Assembly: GCF_051014685.1 (NCBI RefSeq)
Contig: NW_027478532.1
Span: 496,001 to 560,000 of the forward strand
Length of the DNA: 64,000 nt
Direction of reading: 5' to 3'
Origin: Ptiloglossa arizonensis
Taxonomy: Eukaryota > Arthropoda > Insecta > Hymenoptera > Colletidae
Below, one piece after another: positions 34,430 to 47,600 of this stretch (position 1 is the stretch's first letter; each line of letters opens with the position of its first letter). The notes beneath the pieces are model-generated. The model had not been told where the DNA came from. It ran no database searches and worked only from the letters and a program-made list of their open reading frames with translations. The position numbers and the translations under genes were made by a program.

Positions 34430-37400
34430 AATAACTGGAATGGCCCAGGGGAAAACTACACATACCGTTGTAATCGGGCGAGTTTCTACTTTCAGATGCA
34501 ACAGAAATTATGCGGATTGGTCAATCCGTTCGCGAGATATGGCAGTTTGGAGGTAAGAAACGCTTGAGAAACTCAAAATTTTCGCAGTTCTGGTGCTCGA
34601 AACGAATAACTGGAACGTTGTAGGGGAAGACTACACACACCGTTGTAATCAGGCGAGTTTCTACTTTCAAATGCAAAAGAAATTTTGCGGATTGGTCAAT
34701 CCGTTCGCGAGATATGGCAGTTTGGAGGTAAGAAACGCTTGAGAAACTCAAAATTTTCGCAGTTCTGATGCTCGAAACGAATAACTGGAATGGCCTAGGG
34801 GAAAACTACACATACCGTTGTAATCGGGCGAGTTTCTACTTTCAGATGCAACTGAAATTTTGCGGATTGGTCAATCCGTTCGCGAGATGTGGCAGTTTGG
34901 ATGTAAGAAACGCTTGAGAAACTCAAAATTTTCGCAGTTCTGATGCTCGAAACGAATGACTAGAACGGCCTAGGGGAAAAGTGCGCATACCGTTCTAATC
35001 AGGCGGGTTTCTACTTTCAGATGCAACAGAAATTATGCGGATTGGTCAATCCGTTCGCGAGATATGGCAGTTTGGAGGTAAGAAACGCTTGAGAAACTCA
35101 AAATTTTCGCAGTTCTGGTGCTCGAAACGAATAACTGGAACGGTGTAGGGGAAAACTACACACACCGTTGTTATCAGGCGAGTTTCTACTTTCAAATGCA
35201 ACAGAAATTTTGCGGATTGGTCAATCCGTTCGCGAGATATGGCAGTTTGGAGGTACGAAACGCTTGAGAAACTCAAAATTTTCGCAGTTCTGATGCTCGA
35301 AACGAATAACTGGAACGGTCTAGGGGAAAACTACACATACCGTTGTAATCAGGCGAGTCTCTACTTTCAAATGCAACAGAAATTTTGCGGATTGGTCAAT
35401 CCGTTCGCGAGATATGGCAGTTTGGACGTAAGAAACGCTTGAGAAACTCAAAATTTTCGCAGTTCTGATGCTCGAAACGAATAACTGGAATGGCCTAGGG
35501 GAAAATTGCGCATACCGTTGTAATCGGGCGAGCTTCTACTTTCAAATGCAACAGGAATTTTGCGGATTGGTCAATCCGTTCGCGAGATATGGCAGTTTTG
35601 AGGTAAGAAACGCTTGAGAAACTCAAAATTTTCGCAGTTCTGATGCTCGAAACGAATAACCAGAACGGCCCAGGGGAAAAGTGCGCATACCGTTGTAATC
35701 GGGCGAGTTTCTACTTTCAAATGCAACAGAAATTTTGCGGCTTGATCAATCCGTTCGCGAGATATGGCAGTTTGGAGATAAGAAACGCTTTAGAAACTCA
35801 AAATTTTCGCAGCTTTATGCTCGAAACGAATAACTAGAACGGCCCAGGGGAAAATTGCGCATACCGTTGTAATCGGGCGAGCTTCTACTTTCAAATGCAA
35901 CAGGAATTTTGCGGATTGGTCAATCCGTTCGCGAGATATGGCAGTTTTGAGGTAAGAAACGCTTGAGAAACTCAAAATTTTCGCAGTTCTGATGCTCGAA
36001 ACGAATAACCAGAACGGCCCAGGGGAAAAGTGCGCATACCGTTGTAATCGGGCGAGTTTCTACTTTCAAATGCAACAGAAATTTTGCGGATTGATCAATC
36101 CGTTCGCGAGATATGGCAGTTTGGATATAAGAAACGCTTTAGAAACTCAAAATTTTCGCAGCTTTATGCTCGAAACGAATAACTAGAACGGCCCAGGGGA
36201 AAAGTGCGCATACCGTTGTTATCAGGCGAGTTTCTACTTTCAAATGCAACAGAAATTTTGCGGATTGGTCAATCCGTTCGCGAGATATGGCAGTTTGGAG
36301 GTACGAAACGCTTGAGAAACTCAAAATTTTCGCAGTTCTGATGCTCGAAACGAATAACTGGAATGGCCTAGGGGAAAACTACACATACCGTTGTAATCGG
36401 GCGAGTTTCTACTTTCAGATGCAACTGAAATTTTGCGGATTGGTCAATCCGTTCGCGAGATGTGGCAGTTTGGAGGTAAGAAACGCTTGAGAAACTCAAA
36501 ATTTTCGCAGTTCTGATGCTCGAAACGAATGACTAGAACGGCCTAGGGGAAAAGTGCGCCTACCGTTGTAATCGGGCGAGTTTCTACTTTCAGATGCAAC
36601 AGAAATTTTGCGGATTGATCAATCCGTTCGCGAGATATGGCAGTTTGGAGATAAGAAACGCTTGAGAAACTCAAAATTTTCGCAGTTCTGATGCTCGAAA
36701 CGAATGACTAGAACGGCCTAGGGGAAAAGTGCGCATACCGTTGTAATCGGGCGAGTTTCTACTTTCAGATGCAACAGAAATTTTGCGGATTGGTCAATCC
36801 GTTCGAGAGATATGGCAGTTTGGAGGTAAGAAACGCTTGAGAAACTCAAAATTTTCGCAGTTCTGATGCTCGAAACGAATAACTGGAATGGCCTAGGGGA
36901 AAACTACACATACCGTTGTAATCGGGCGAGTTTCTACTTTCAGATGCAACAGAAATTATGCGGATTGGTCAATCCGTTCGCGAGATATGGCAGTTTGGAG
37001 GTAAGAAACGCTTGAGAAACTCAAAATTTTCGCAGTTCTGGTGCTCGAAACGAATAACTGGAACGTTGTAGGGGAAGACTACACACACCGTTGTAATCAG
37101 GCGAGTTTCTACTTTCAAATGCAAAAGAAATTTTGCGGATTGGTCAATCCGTTCGCGAGATATGGCAGTTTGGAGGTAAGAAACGCTTGAGAAACTCAAA
37201 ATTTTCGCAGTTCTGATGCTCGAAACGAATAACTGGAATGGCCTAGGGGAAAACTACACATACCGTTGTAATCGGGCGAGTTTCTACTTTCAGATGCAAC
37301 AGAAATTTTGCGGATTGGTCAATCCGTTCGCGAGATGTGGCAGTTTGGATGTAAGAAACGCTTGAGAAACTCAAAATTTTCGCAGTTCTGATGCTCGAAA

Positions 37401-40260
37401 CGAATGACTAGAACGGCCTAGGGGAAAAGTGCGCATACCGTTCTAATCAGGCGGGTTTCTACTTTCAGATGCAACAGAAATTATGCGGATTGGTCAATCC
37501 GTTCGCGAGATATGGCAGTTTGGAGGTAAGAAACGCTTGAGAAACTCAAAATTTTCGCAGTTCTGGTGCTCGAAACGAATAACTGGAACGGTGTAGGGGA
37601 AAACTACACACACCGTTGTTATCAGGCGAGTTTCTACTTTCAAATGCAACAGAAATTTTGCGGATTGGTCAATCCGTTCGCGAGATATGGCAGTTTGGAG
37701 GTACGAAACGCTTGAGAAACTCAAAATTTTCGCAGTTCTGATGCTCGAAACGAATAACTGGAACGGTCTAGGGGAAAACTACACATACCGTTGTAATCAG
37801 GCGAGTCTCTACTTTCAAATGCAACAGAAATTTTGCGGATTGGTCAATCCGTTCGCGAGATATGGCAGTTTGGACGTAAGAAACGCTTGAGAAACTCAAA
37901 ATTTTCGCAGTTCTGATGCTCGAAACGAATAACTGGAATGGCCTAGGGGAAAACTACACATACCGTTGTAATCGGGCGAGTTTCTACTTTCAGATGCAAC
38001 AGAAATTATGCGGATTGGTCAATCCGTTCGCGAGATATGGCAGTTTGGAGGTAAGAAACGCTTGAGAAACTCAAAATTTTCGCAGTTCTGGTGCTCGAAA
38101 CGAATAACTGGAACGGTGTAGGGGAAAACTACACACACCGTTGTAATCAGGCGAGTTTCTACTTTCAAATGCAACAGTAATTTTGCGGATTGGTCAATCC
38201 GTTCGCGAGATATGGCAGTTTGGAGGTAAGAAACGCTTGAGAAACTCAAAATTTTCGCAGTTCTGATGCTCGAAACGAATAACTGGAATGGCCTAGGGGA
38301 AAACTACACATACCGTTGTAATCGGTCGAGTTTCTACTTTCAAATGCAACAGAAATTTTGCGGATTGATCAATCCGTTCGCGAGATATGGCAGTTTGGAA
38401 ATAAGAAACGCTTTAGAAACTCAAAATTTTCGCAGCTTTATGCTCGAAACGAATAACTAGAACGGCCCAGGGGAAAAGTGAGCATACCGTTGTAATCGGG
38501 CGAGTTTCTACTTTCAAATGCAACAGGAATTTTGCGGATTGGTCAATCCGTTCGCGAGATATGGCAGTTTGGAGATAAGAAACGCTTTAGAAACTCAAAA
38601 TTTTCGCAGTTTTATGCTCGAAACGAATAACTAGAACGGCCCAGGGGAAAAGTGCGCATACCGTTGTAATCGGGCGAGTTTCTACTTTCAGATGCAACAG
38701 AAATTTTGCGGATTGGTCAATCCGTTCGAGAGATATGGCAGTTTGGAGGTAAGAAACGCTTGAGAAACTCAAAATTTTCGCAGTTCTGATGCTCGAAACG
38801 AATAACTGGAATGGCCTAGGGGAAAACTACACATACCGTTGTAATCGGGCGAGTTTCTACTTTCAGATGCAACAGAAATTATGCGGATTGGTCAATCCGT
38901 TCGCGAGATATGGCAGTTTGGAGGTAAGAAACGCTTGAGAAACTCAAAATTTTCGCAGTTCTGGTGCTCGAAACGAATAACTGGAACGTTGTAGGGGAAG
39001 ACTACACACACCGTTGTAATCAGGCGAGTTTCTACTTTCAAATGCAAAAGAAATTTTGCGGATTGGTCAATCCGTTCGCGAGATATGGCAGTTTGGAGGT
39101 AAGAAACGCTTGAGAAACTCAAAATTTTCGCAGTTCTGATGCTCGAAACGAATAACTGGAATGGCCTAGGGGAAAACTACACATACCGTTGTAATCGGGC
39201 GAGTTTCTACTTTCAGATGCAACAGAAATTTTGCGGATTGGTCAATCCGTTCGCGAGATGTGGCAGTTTGGATGTAAGAAACGCTTGAGAAACTCAAAAT
39301 TTTCGCAGTTCTGATGCTCGAAACGAATGACTAGAACGGCCTAGGGGAAAAGTGCGCATACCGTTCTAATCAGGCGGGTTTCTACTTTCAGATGCAACAG
39401 AAATTATGCGGATTGGTCAATCCGTTCGCGAGATATGGCAGTTTGGAGGTAAGAAACGCTTGAGAAACTCAAAATTTTCGCAGTTCTGGTGCTCGAAACG
39501 AATAACTGGAACGGTGTAGGGGAAAACTACACACACCGTTGTTATCAGGCGAGTTTCTACTTTCAAATGCAACAGAAATTTTGCGGATTGGTCAATCCGT
39601 TCGCGAGATATGGCAGTTTGGAGGTACGAAACGCTTGAGAAACTCAAAATTTTCGCAGTTCTGATGCTCGAAACGAATAACTGGAACGGTCTAGGGGAAA
39701 ACTACACATACCGTTGTAATCAGGCGAGTCTCTACTTTCAAATGCAACAGAAATTTTGCGGATTGGTCAATCCGTTCGCGAGATATGGCAGTTTGGACGT
39801 AAGAAACGCTTGAGAAACTCAAAATTTTCGCAGTTCTGATGCTCGAAACGAATAACTGGAATGGCCTAGGGGAAAACTACACATACCGTTGTAATCGGGC
39901 GAGTTTCTACTTTCAGATGCAACAGAAATTATGCGGATTGGTCAATCCGTTCGCGAGATATGGCAGTTTGGAGGTAAGAAACGCTTGAGAAACTCAAAAT
40001 TTTCGCAGTTCTGGTGCTCGAAACGAATAACTGGAACGGTGTAGGGGAAAACTACACACACCGTTGTAATCAGGCGAGTTTCTACTTTCAAATGCAACAG
40101 AAATTTTGCGGATTGGTCAATCCGTTCGCGAGATATGGCAGTTTGGAGGTAAGAAACGCTTGAGAAACTCAAAATTTTCGCAGTTCTGATGCTCGAAACG
40201 AATAACTGGAATGGCCTAGGGGAAAACTACACATACCGTTGTAATCGGTCGAGTTTCTAC
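34430..40260 (+). repeat. Eleven-monomer higher-order repeat, about three copies
   Basis: Copies run about 34.4-36.3, 36.7-38.3 and 38.6-40.26 kb, at offsets 2,448 and then 1,923 (14 and 11 monomers). Marks shared at matching offsets are ATGCAAAAGAAATTTTG (34,675, 37,123, 39,046), CGTTCTAATCAGGCGGG (about 34,991, 37,439, 39,362), GTTATCAGGCGAG with GGAGGTACGAAACGC (about 35,254, 37,702, 39,625) and GCGAGTCTCTAC. TTCGAGAGATATGG and ATCGGTCGAG are shared only by the last two copies. The first interval is three monomers longer, including an A-A' pair with AACCAG (35.5-36.2 kb). Confidence 0.88.
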
Positions 40261-40263
40261 TTT

Positions 40264-43200
40264 CAGATGCAACAGAAATTTTGCGGATTGGTCAGTCCGT
40301 TCGCGAGATGTGGCAGTTTGGATGTAAGAAACGCTTGAGAAACTCAAAATTTTCGCAGTTCTGATGCTCGAAACGAATGACTAGAACGGCCTAGGGGAAA
40401 AGTTCGCTTACCGTTGTAATCAGGCGAGTTTCTACTTTCAGATGCAACAGAAATTTTGCGGATTGATCAATCCGTTCGCGAGATATGGCAGTTTGGAAAT
40501 AAGAAACGCTTTAGAAACTCAAAATTTTCGCAGCTTTATGCTCGAAACGAATAACTAGAACGGCCCAGGGGAAAAGTGCGCATACCGTTGTAATCGGGCG
40601 AGTTTCTACTTTCAAATGCAACAGGAATTTTGCGGATTGGTCAATCCGTTCGCGAGATATGGCAGTTTGGAGATAAGAAACGCTTTAGAAACTCAAAATT
40701 TTCGCAGTTTTATGCTCGAAACGAATAACTAGAACGGCCCAGGGGAAAAGTGCGCATACCGTTGTAATCGGGCGAGTTTCTACTTTCAAATGCAACAGAA
40801 ATTTTGCGGATTGGTCAATCCGTTCGCGAGATATGTCAGTTTGGATGTAAGAAACGCTTGAGAAACTCAAAATTTTCGCAGTTCTGATGCTCGAAACGGA
40901 TAACTAGAACGGCCCAGGGGAAAAGTGCGTATACCGTTGTAATCGGGCGAGTTTCTACTTTCAGATGCAACAGAAATTTTGCGGCTTGATCAATCCGTTC
41001 GCGAGATATGGCAGTTTGGAGATAAGAAACGCTTTAGAAACTCAAAATTTTCGCAGTTTTATGCTCGAAACGAATAACTAGAACGGCCCAGGGGAAAAGT
41101 GCGCATACCGTTGTAATCGGGCTAGTTTCTACTTTCAAATGCAACAGAAATTTTGCGGATTGGTCAATCCGTTCGCGAGAAATGCCAGTTTGGATGTAAG
41201 AAACGCTTGAAAAACTCAAAACTTTCGCAGTTCTGCTGCTCGAAACGAATAACTGGAACGGTCTAGGGGAAAACTACACATACCGTTGTAATCAGGCGAG
41301 TCTCTACTTTCAAATGCAACAGAAATTTTGCGGATTGGTCAATCCGTTCGCGAGATATGGCAGTTTGGGCGTAAGAAACGCTTGAGAAACTCAAAATTTT
41401 CGCAGTTCTGATGCTCGAAACGAATAACTGGAATGGCCTAGGGGAAAACTACACATACCGTTGTAATCGGGCGAGTTTCTACTTTCAGATGCAACAGAAA
41501 TTATGCGGATTGGTCAATCCGTTCGCGAGATATGGCAGTTTGGATGTAAGAAACGCTTGAGAAACTCAAAATTTTCGCAGTTCTGGTGCTCGAAACGAAT
41601 AACTGGAACGGTGTAGGGGAAAACTACACACACCGTTGTAATCAGGCGAGTTTCTACTTTCAAATGCAACAGAAATTTTGCGGATTGGTCAATCCGTTCG
41701 CGAGATGTGGCAGTTTTGGATGTAAGAAAACGCTTGAGAAACTCAAAATTTTCGCAGTTCTGATGCTCGAAACGAATGACTAGAACGGCCTAGGGGAAAA
41801 GTTCGCATACCGTTGTAATCAGGCGAGTTTCTACTTTCAGATGCAACAGAAATTTTGCGGATTGGTCAATCCGTTCGCGAGATATGTCAGTTTGGATGTA
41901 AGAAACGCTTGAGAAACTCAAAATTTTCGCAGTTCTGGTGCTCGAAACGAATAACTGGAACGGTGTAGGGGAAAACTACACACACCGTTGTAATCAGGCG
42001 AGTTTCTACTTTCAAATGCAACAGAAATTTTGCGGATTGGTCAATCCGTTCGCGAGATATGGCAGTTTGGAGGTAAGAAACGCTTTAGAAACTCAAAATT
42101 TTCGCAGCTTTATGCTCGAAACGAATAACTAGAACGGCCCAGGGGAAAAGTGCGCATACCGTTTAAATCTGGCGAGTTTCTACTTTCAAATGCAACAGGA
42201 ATTTTGCGGATTGGTCAATCCGTTCGCGAGATATGGCAGTTTGGAGGTAAGAAACGCTTGAGAAACTCAAAATTTCGCAGTTCTGGTGCTCGAAACGAAT
42301 AACTGGAACGGTGTAGGGGAAAACTACACACACCGTTGTAATCAGGCGAGTTTCTACTTTCAAATGCAACAGAAATTTTGCGGATTGGTCAATCCGTTCG
42401 CGAGATATGGCAGTTTGGAGGTAAGAAACGCTTTAGAAACTCAAAATTTTCGCAGCTTTATGCTCGAAACGAATAACTAGAACGGCCCAGGGGAAAAGTG
42501 CGCATACCGTTGTAATCTGGCGAGTTTCTACTTTCAAATGCAACAGGAATTTTGCGGATTGGTCAATCCGTTCGCGAGATATGTCAGTTTGGATGTAAGA
42601 AACGCTTGAGAAACTCAAAATTTTCGCAGTTCTGATGCTCGAAACGGATAACTAGAACGGCCCAGGGGAAAAGTGCGTATACCGTTGTAATCGGGCGAGT
42701 TTCTACTTTCAGATGCAACAGAAATTTTGCGGCTTGATCAATCCGTTCGCGAGATATGGCAGTTTGGAGATAAGAAACGCTTTAGAAACTCAAAATTTTC
42801 GCAGTTTTATGCTCGAAACGAATAACTAGAACGGCCCAGGGGAAAAGTGCGCATACCGTTGTAATCGGGCGAGTTTCTACTTTCAAATGCAACAGAAATT
42901 TTGCGGATTGGTCAATCCGTTCGCGAGATATGGCAGTTTGGAGGTAAGAAACGCTTGAGAAACTCAAAATTTTCGCAGTTCTGATGCTCGAAACGAATGA
43001 CTAGAACGGCCTAGGGGAAAAGTGCGCATACCGTTGTAATCGGGTGAGTTTCTACTTTCAGATGCAACAGAAATTTTGCGGATTGGTCAATCCGTTCGCG
43101 AGATGTGGCAGTTTGGAGGTAAGAGACGCTTGAGAAACTCAAAATTTTCGCAGTTCTGATGCTCGAAACGAATGACTAGAACGGCCTAGGGGAAAAGTGC

Positions 43201-44600
43201 GCATACCGTTGTAATCGGGCGAGTTTCTACTTTCAGATGCAACAGAAATTTTGCGGCTTGATCAATCCGTTCGCGAGATATGGCAGTTTGGAGATAAGAA
43301 ACGCTTTAGAAACTCAAAATTTTCGCAGCTTTATGCTCGAAACGAATAACTAGAACGGCCCAGGGGAAAATTGCGCATACCGTTGTAATCGGGCGAGCTT
43401 CTACTTTCAAATGCAACAGGAATTTTGCGGATTGGTCAATCCGTTCGCGAGATATGGCAGTTTGGAGGTAAGAAACGCTTGAGAAACTCAAAATTTTCGC
43501 AGTTCTGATGCTCGAAACGAATAACCAGAACGGCCCAGGGGAAAAGTGCGCATACCGTTGTAATCGGGCGAGTTTCTACTTTCAAATGCAACAGAAATTT
43601 TGCGGATTGATCTATCCGTTCGCGAGATATGGCAGTTTGGATATAAGAAACGCTTTAGAAACTCAAAATTTTCGCAGCTTTATGCTCGAAACGAATAACT
43701 AGAACGGCCCAGGGGAAAAGTGCGCATACCGTTGTAATCGGGCGAGTTTCTACTTTCAAATGCAACAGGAATTTTGCGGATTGGTCAATCCGTTCGCGAG
43801 AAATGGCAGTTTGGAGGTAAGAAACGCTTGAGAAACTCAAAACTTTCGCAGTTCTGCTGCTCGAAACGAATAACTGGAACGGTCTAGGGGAAAAGTGCGC
43901 ATACCGTTGTAATCAGGCGAGTTTCTACTTTCAAATGCAACAGAAATTTTGCGGATTGGTCAATCCGTTCGCGAGATATGGCAGTTTGGACGTAAGAAAC
44001 GCTTGAGAAACTCAAAATTTCCGCAGTTCTGATGCTCGAAACGAATAACTGGAATGGCCCAGGGGAAAACTACACATACCGTTGTAATCGGGCGAGTTTC
44101 TACTTTCAGATGCAACAGAAATTATGCGGATTGGTCAATCCGTTCGCGAGATATGGCAGTTTGGAGGTAAGAAACGCTTGAGAAACTCAAAATTTTCGCA
44201 GTTCTGGTGCTCGAAACGAATAACTGGAACGGTGTAGGGAAAACTACACACACCGTTGTCATCAGGCGAGTTTCTACTTTCAAATGCAACAGAAATTTTG
44301 CGGATTGGTCAATCCGTTCGCGAGATATGGCAGTTTGGAGGTACGAAACGCTTGAGAAACTCAAAATTTTCGCAGTTCTGATGCTCGAAACGAATAACTG
44401 GAATGGCCTAGGGGAAAACTACACATACCGTTGTAATCGGGCGAGTTTCTACTTTCAGATGCAACAGAAATTTTGCGGATTGATCAATCCGTTCGCGAGA
44501 TATGGCAGTTTGGAGATAAGAAACGCTTTAGAAACTCAAAATTTTCGCAGTTTTATGCTCGAAACGAATAACTAGAACGGCCTAGGGGAAAAGTGCGCAT
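40264..44600 (+). repeat. Mixed block with indel-bearing monomers
   Basis: Most of the rare odd-length monomers cluster here. The monomer at 41,591-41,767 is 177 bases (CAGTTTTGGA and GAAAACGC each gain one base). The one ending at 42,290 lost a T in its A4T4 tract (AATTTCGC). The one at 44,212-44,385 lost a G (GTAGGGAAAAC). GTTTAAATCTGGCG near 42,162 and TTGTAATCTGGCG near 42,510 are variants of the CENP-B-like site. No gene is present. Confidence 0.8.
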
Positions 44601-47600
44601 ACCGTTGTAATCGGGCGAGTTTCTACTTTCAAATGCAACAGAAATTTTGCGGATTGGTCAATCCGTTCGCGAGATATGTCAGTTTGGATGTAAGAAACGC
44701 TTGAGAAACTCAAAATTTTCGCAGTTCTGATGCTCGAAACGAATAACTGGAACGGTCTAGGGGAAAACTACACATACCGTTGTAATCAGGCGAGTGTCTA
44801 CTTTCAAATGCAACAGAAATTTTGCGGATTGGTCAATCCGTTCGCGAGATATGGCAGTTTGGACGTAAGAAACGCTTGAGAAACTCAAAATTTTCGCAGT
44901 TCTGATGCTCGAAACGAATAACTGGAATGGCCTAGGGGAAAACTACACATACCGTTGTAATCGGGCGAGTTTCTACTTTCAGATGCAACTGAAATTTTGC
45001 GGATTGGTCAATCCGTTCGCGAGATGTGGCAGTTTGGAGGTAAGAAACGCTTGAGAAACTCAAAATTTTCGCAGTTCTGATGCTCGAAACGAATGACTAG
45101 AACGGCCTAGGGGAAAAGTGCGCCTACCGTTGTAATCGGGCGAGTTTCTACTTTCAGATGCAACAGAAATTTTGCGGATTGATCAATCCGTTCGCGAGAT
45201 ATGGCAGTTTGGAGATAAGAAACGCTTGAGAAACTCAAAATTTTCGCAGTTCTGATGCTCGAAACGAATGACTGGAATGGCCTAGGGGAAAACTACACAT
45301 ACCGTTGTAATCGGGCGAGTTTCTACTTTCAGATGCAACAGAAATTTTGCGGATTGGTCAATCCGTTCGCGAGATGTGGCAGTTTGGATGTAAGAAACGC
45401 TTGAGAAACTCAAAATTTTCGCAGTTCTGATGCTCGAAACGAATAACTGGAACGTTGTAGGGGAAAACTACACACACCGTTGTAATCAGGCGAGTTTCTA
45501 CATTCAAATGCAAAAGAAATTTTGCGGATTGGTCAATCCGTTCGCGAGATATGGCAGTTTGGAGGTAAGAAACGCTTGAGAAACTCAAAATTTTCGCAGT
45601 TCTGATGCTCGAAACGAATAACTGGAATGGCCTAGGGGAAAACTACACATACCGTTGTAATCGGGCGACTTTCTACTTTCAGATGCAACAGAAATTTTGC
45701 GGATTGGTCAATCCGTTCGCGAGATGTGGCAGTTTGGATGTAAGAAACGCTTGAGAAACTCAAAATTTTCGCAGTTCTGGTGCTCGAAACGAATAACTGG
45801 AACGGTGTAGGGGAAAACTACACACACCGTTGTAATCAGGCGAGTTTCTACTTTCAAATGCAACAGAAATTTTGCGGATTGGTCAATCCGTTCGCGAGAT
45901 ATGGCAGTTTGGAGGTAAGAAACGCTTGAGAAACTCAAAATTTTCGCAGTTCTGATGCTCGAAACGAATAACTGGAACGGTCTAGGGGAAAACTACACAT
46001 ACCGTTGTAATCAGGCGAGTCTCTACTTTCAAATGCAACAGAAATTTTGCGGATTGGTCAATCCGTTCGCGAGATATGGCAGTTTGGACGTAAGAAACGC
46101 TTGAGAAACTCAAAATTTTCGCAGTTCTGATGCTCGAAACGAATGACTAGAACGGCCTAGGGGAAAAGTGCGCCTACCGTTGTAATCGGGCGAGTTTCTA
46201 CTTTCAGATGCAACAGAAATTTTGCGGATTGATCAATCCGTTCGCGAGATATGGCAGTTTGGAGATAAGAAACGCTTGAGAAACTCAAAATTTTCGCAGT
46301 TCTGATGCTCGAAACGAATGACTGGAATGGCCTAGGGGAAAACTACACATACCGTTGTAATCGGGCGAGTTTCTACTTTCAGATGCAACAGAAATTTTGC
46401 GGATTGGTCAATCCGTTCGCGAGATGTAGCAGTTTGGATGTAAGAAACGCTTGAGAAACTCAAAATTTTCGCAGTTCTGATGCTCGAAACGAATGACTAG
46501 AACGGCCTAGGGGAAAAGTGCGCATACCGTTGTAATCAGGCGGGTTTCTACTTTCAGATGCAACAGAAATTATGCGGATTGGTCAATCCGTTCGCGAGAT
46601 ATGGCAGTTTGGAGGTAAGAAACGCTTGAGAAACTCAAAATTTTCGCAGTTCTGATGCTCGAAACGAATAACTGGAACGTTGTAGGGGAAAACTACACAC
46701 ACCGTTGTAATCAGGCGAGTTTCTACATTCAAATGCAAAAGAAATTTTGCGGATTGGTCAATCCGTTCGCGAGATATGGCAGTTTGGAGGTAAGAAACGC
46801 TTGAGAAACTCAAAATTTTCGCAGTTCTGATGCTCGAAACGAATAACTGGAATGGCCTAGGGGAAAACTACACATACCGTTGTAATCGGGCGACTTTCTA
46901 CTTTCAGATGCAACAGAAATTTTGCGGATTGGTCAATCCGTTCGCGAGATGTGGCAGTTTGGATGTAAGAAACGCTTGAGAAACTCAAAATTTTCGCAGT
47001 TCTGATGCTCGAAACGAATGACTAGAACGGCCTAGGGGAAAAGTGCGCATACCGTTGTAATCAGGCGGGTTTCTACTTTCAGATGCAACAGAAATTATGC
47101 GGATTGGTCAATCCGTTCGCGAGATATGGCAGTTTGGAGGTAAGAAACGCTTGAGAAACTCAAAATTTTCGCAGTTCTGGTGCTCGAAACGAATAACTGG
47201 AACGGTGTAGGGGAAAACTACACACACCGTTGTTATCAGGCGAGTTTCTACTTTCAAATGCAACAGAAATTTTGCGGATTGGTCAATCCGTTCGCGAGAT
47301 ATGGCAGTTTGGAGGTACGAAACGCTTGAGAAACTCAAAATTTTCGCAGTTCTGATGCTCGAAACGAATAACTGGAACGGTCTAGGGGAAAACTACACAT
47401 ACCGTTGTAATCAGGCGAGTCTCTACTTTCAAACGCAACAGAAATTTTGCGGATTGGTCAATCCGTTCGCGAGATATGGCAGTTTGGACGTAAGAAACGC
47501 TTGAGAAACTCAAAATTTTCGCAGTTCTGATGCTCGAAACGAATAACTGGAATGGCCTAGGGGAAAACTACACATACCGTTGTAATCGGGCGAGTTTCTA

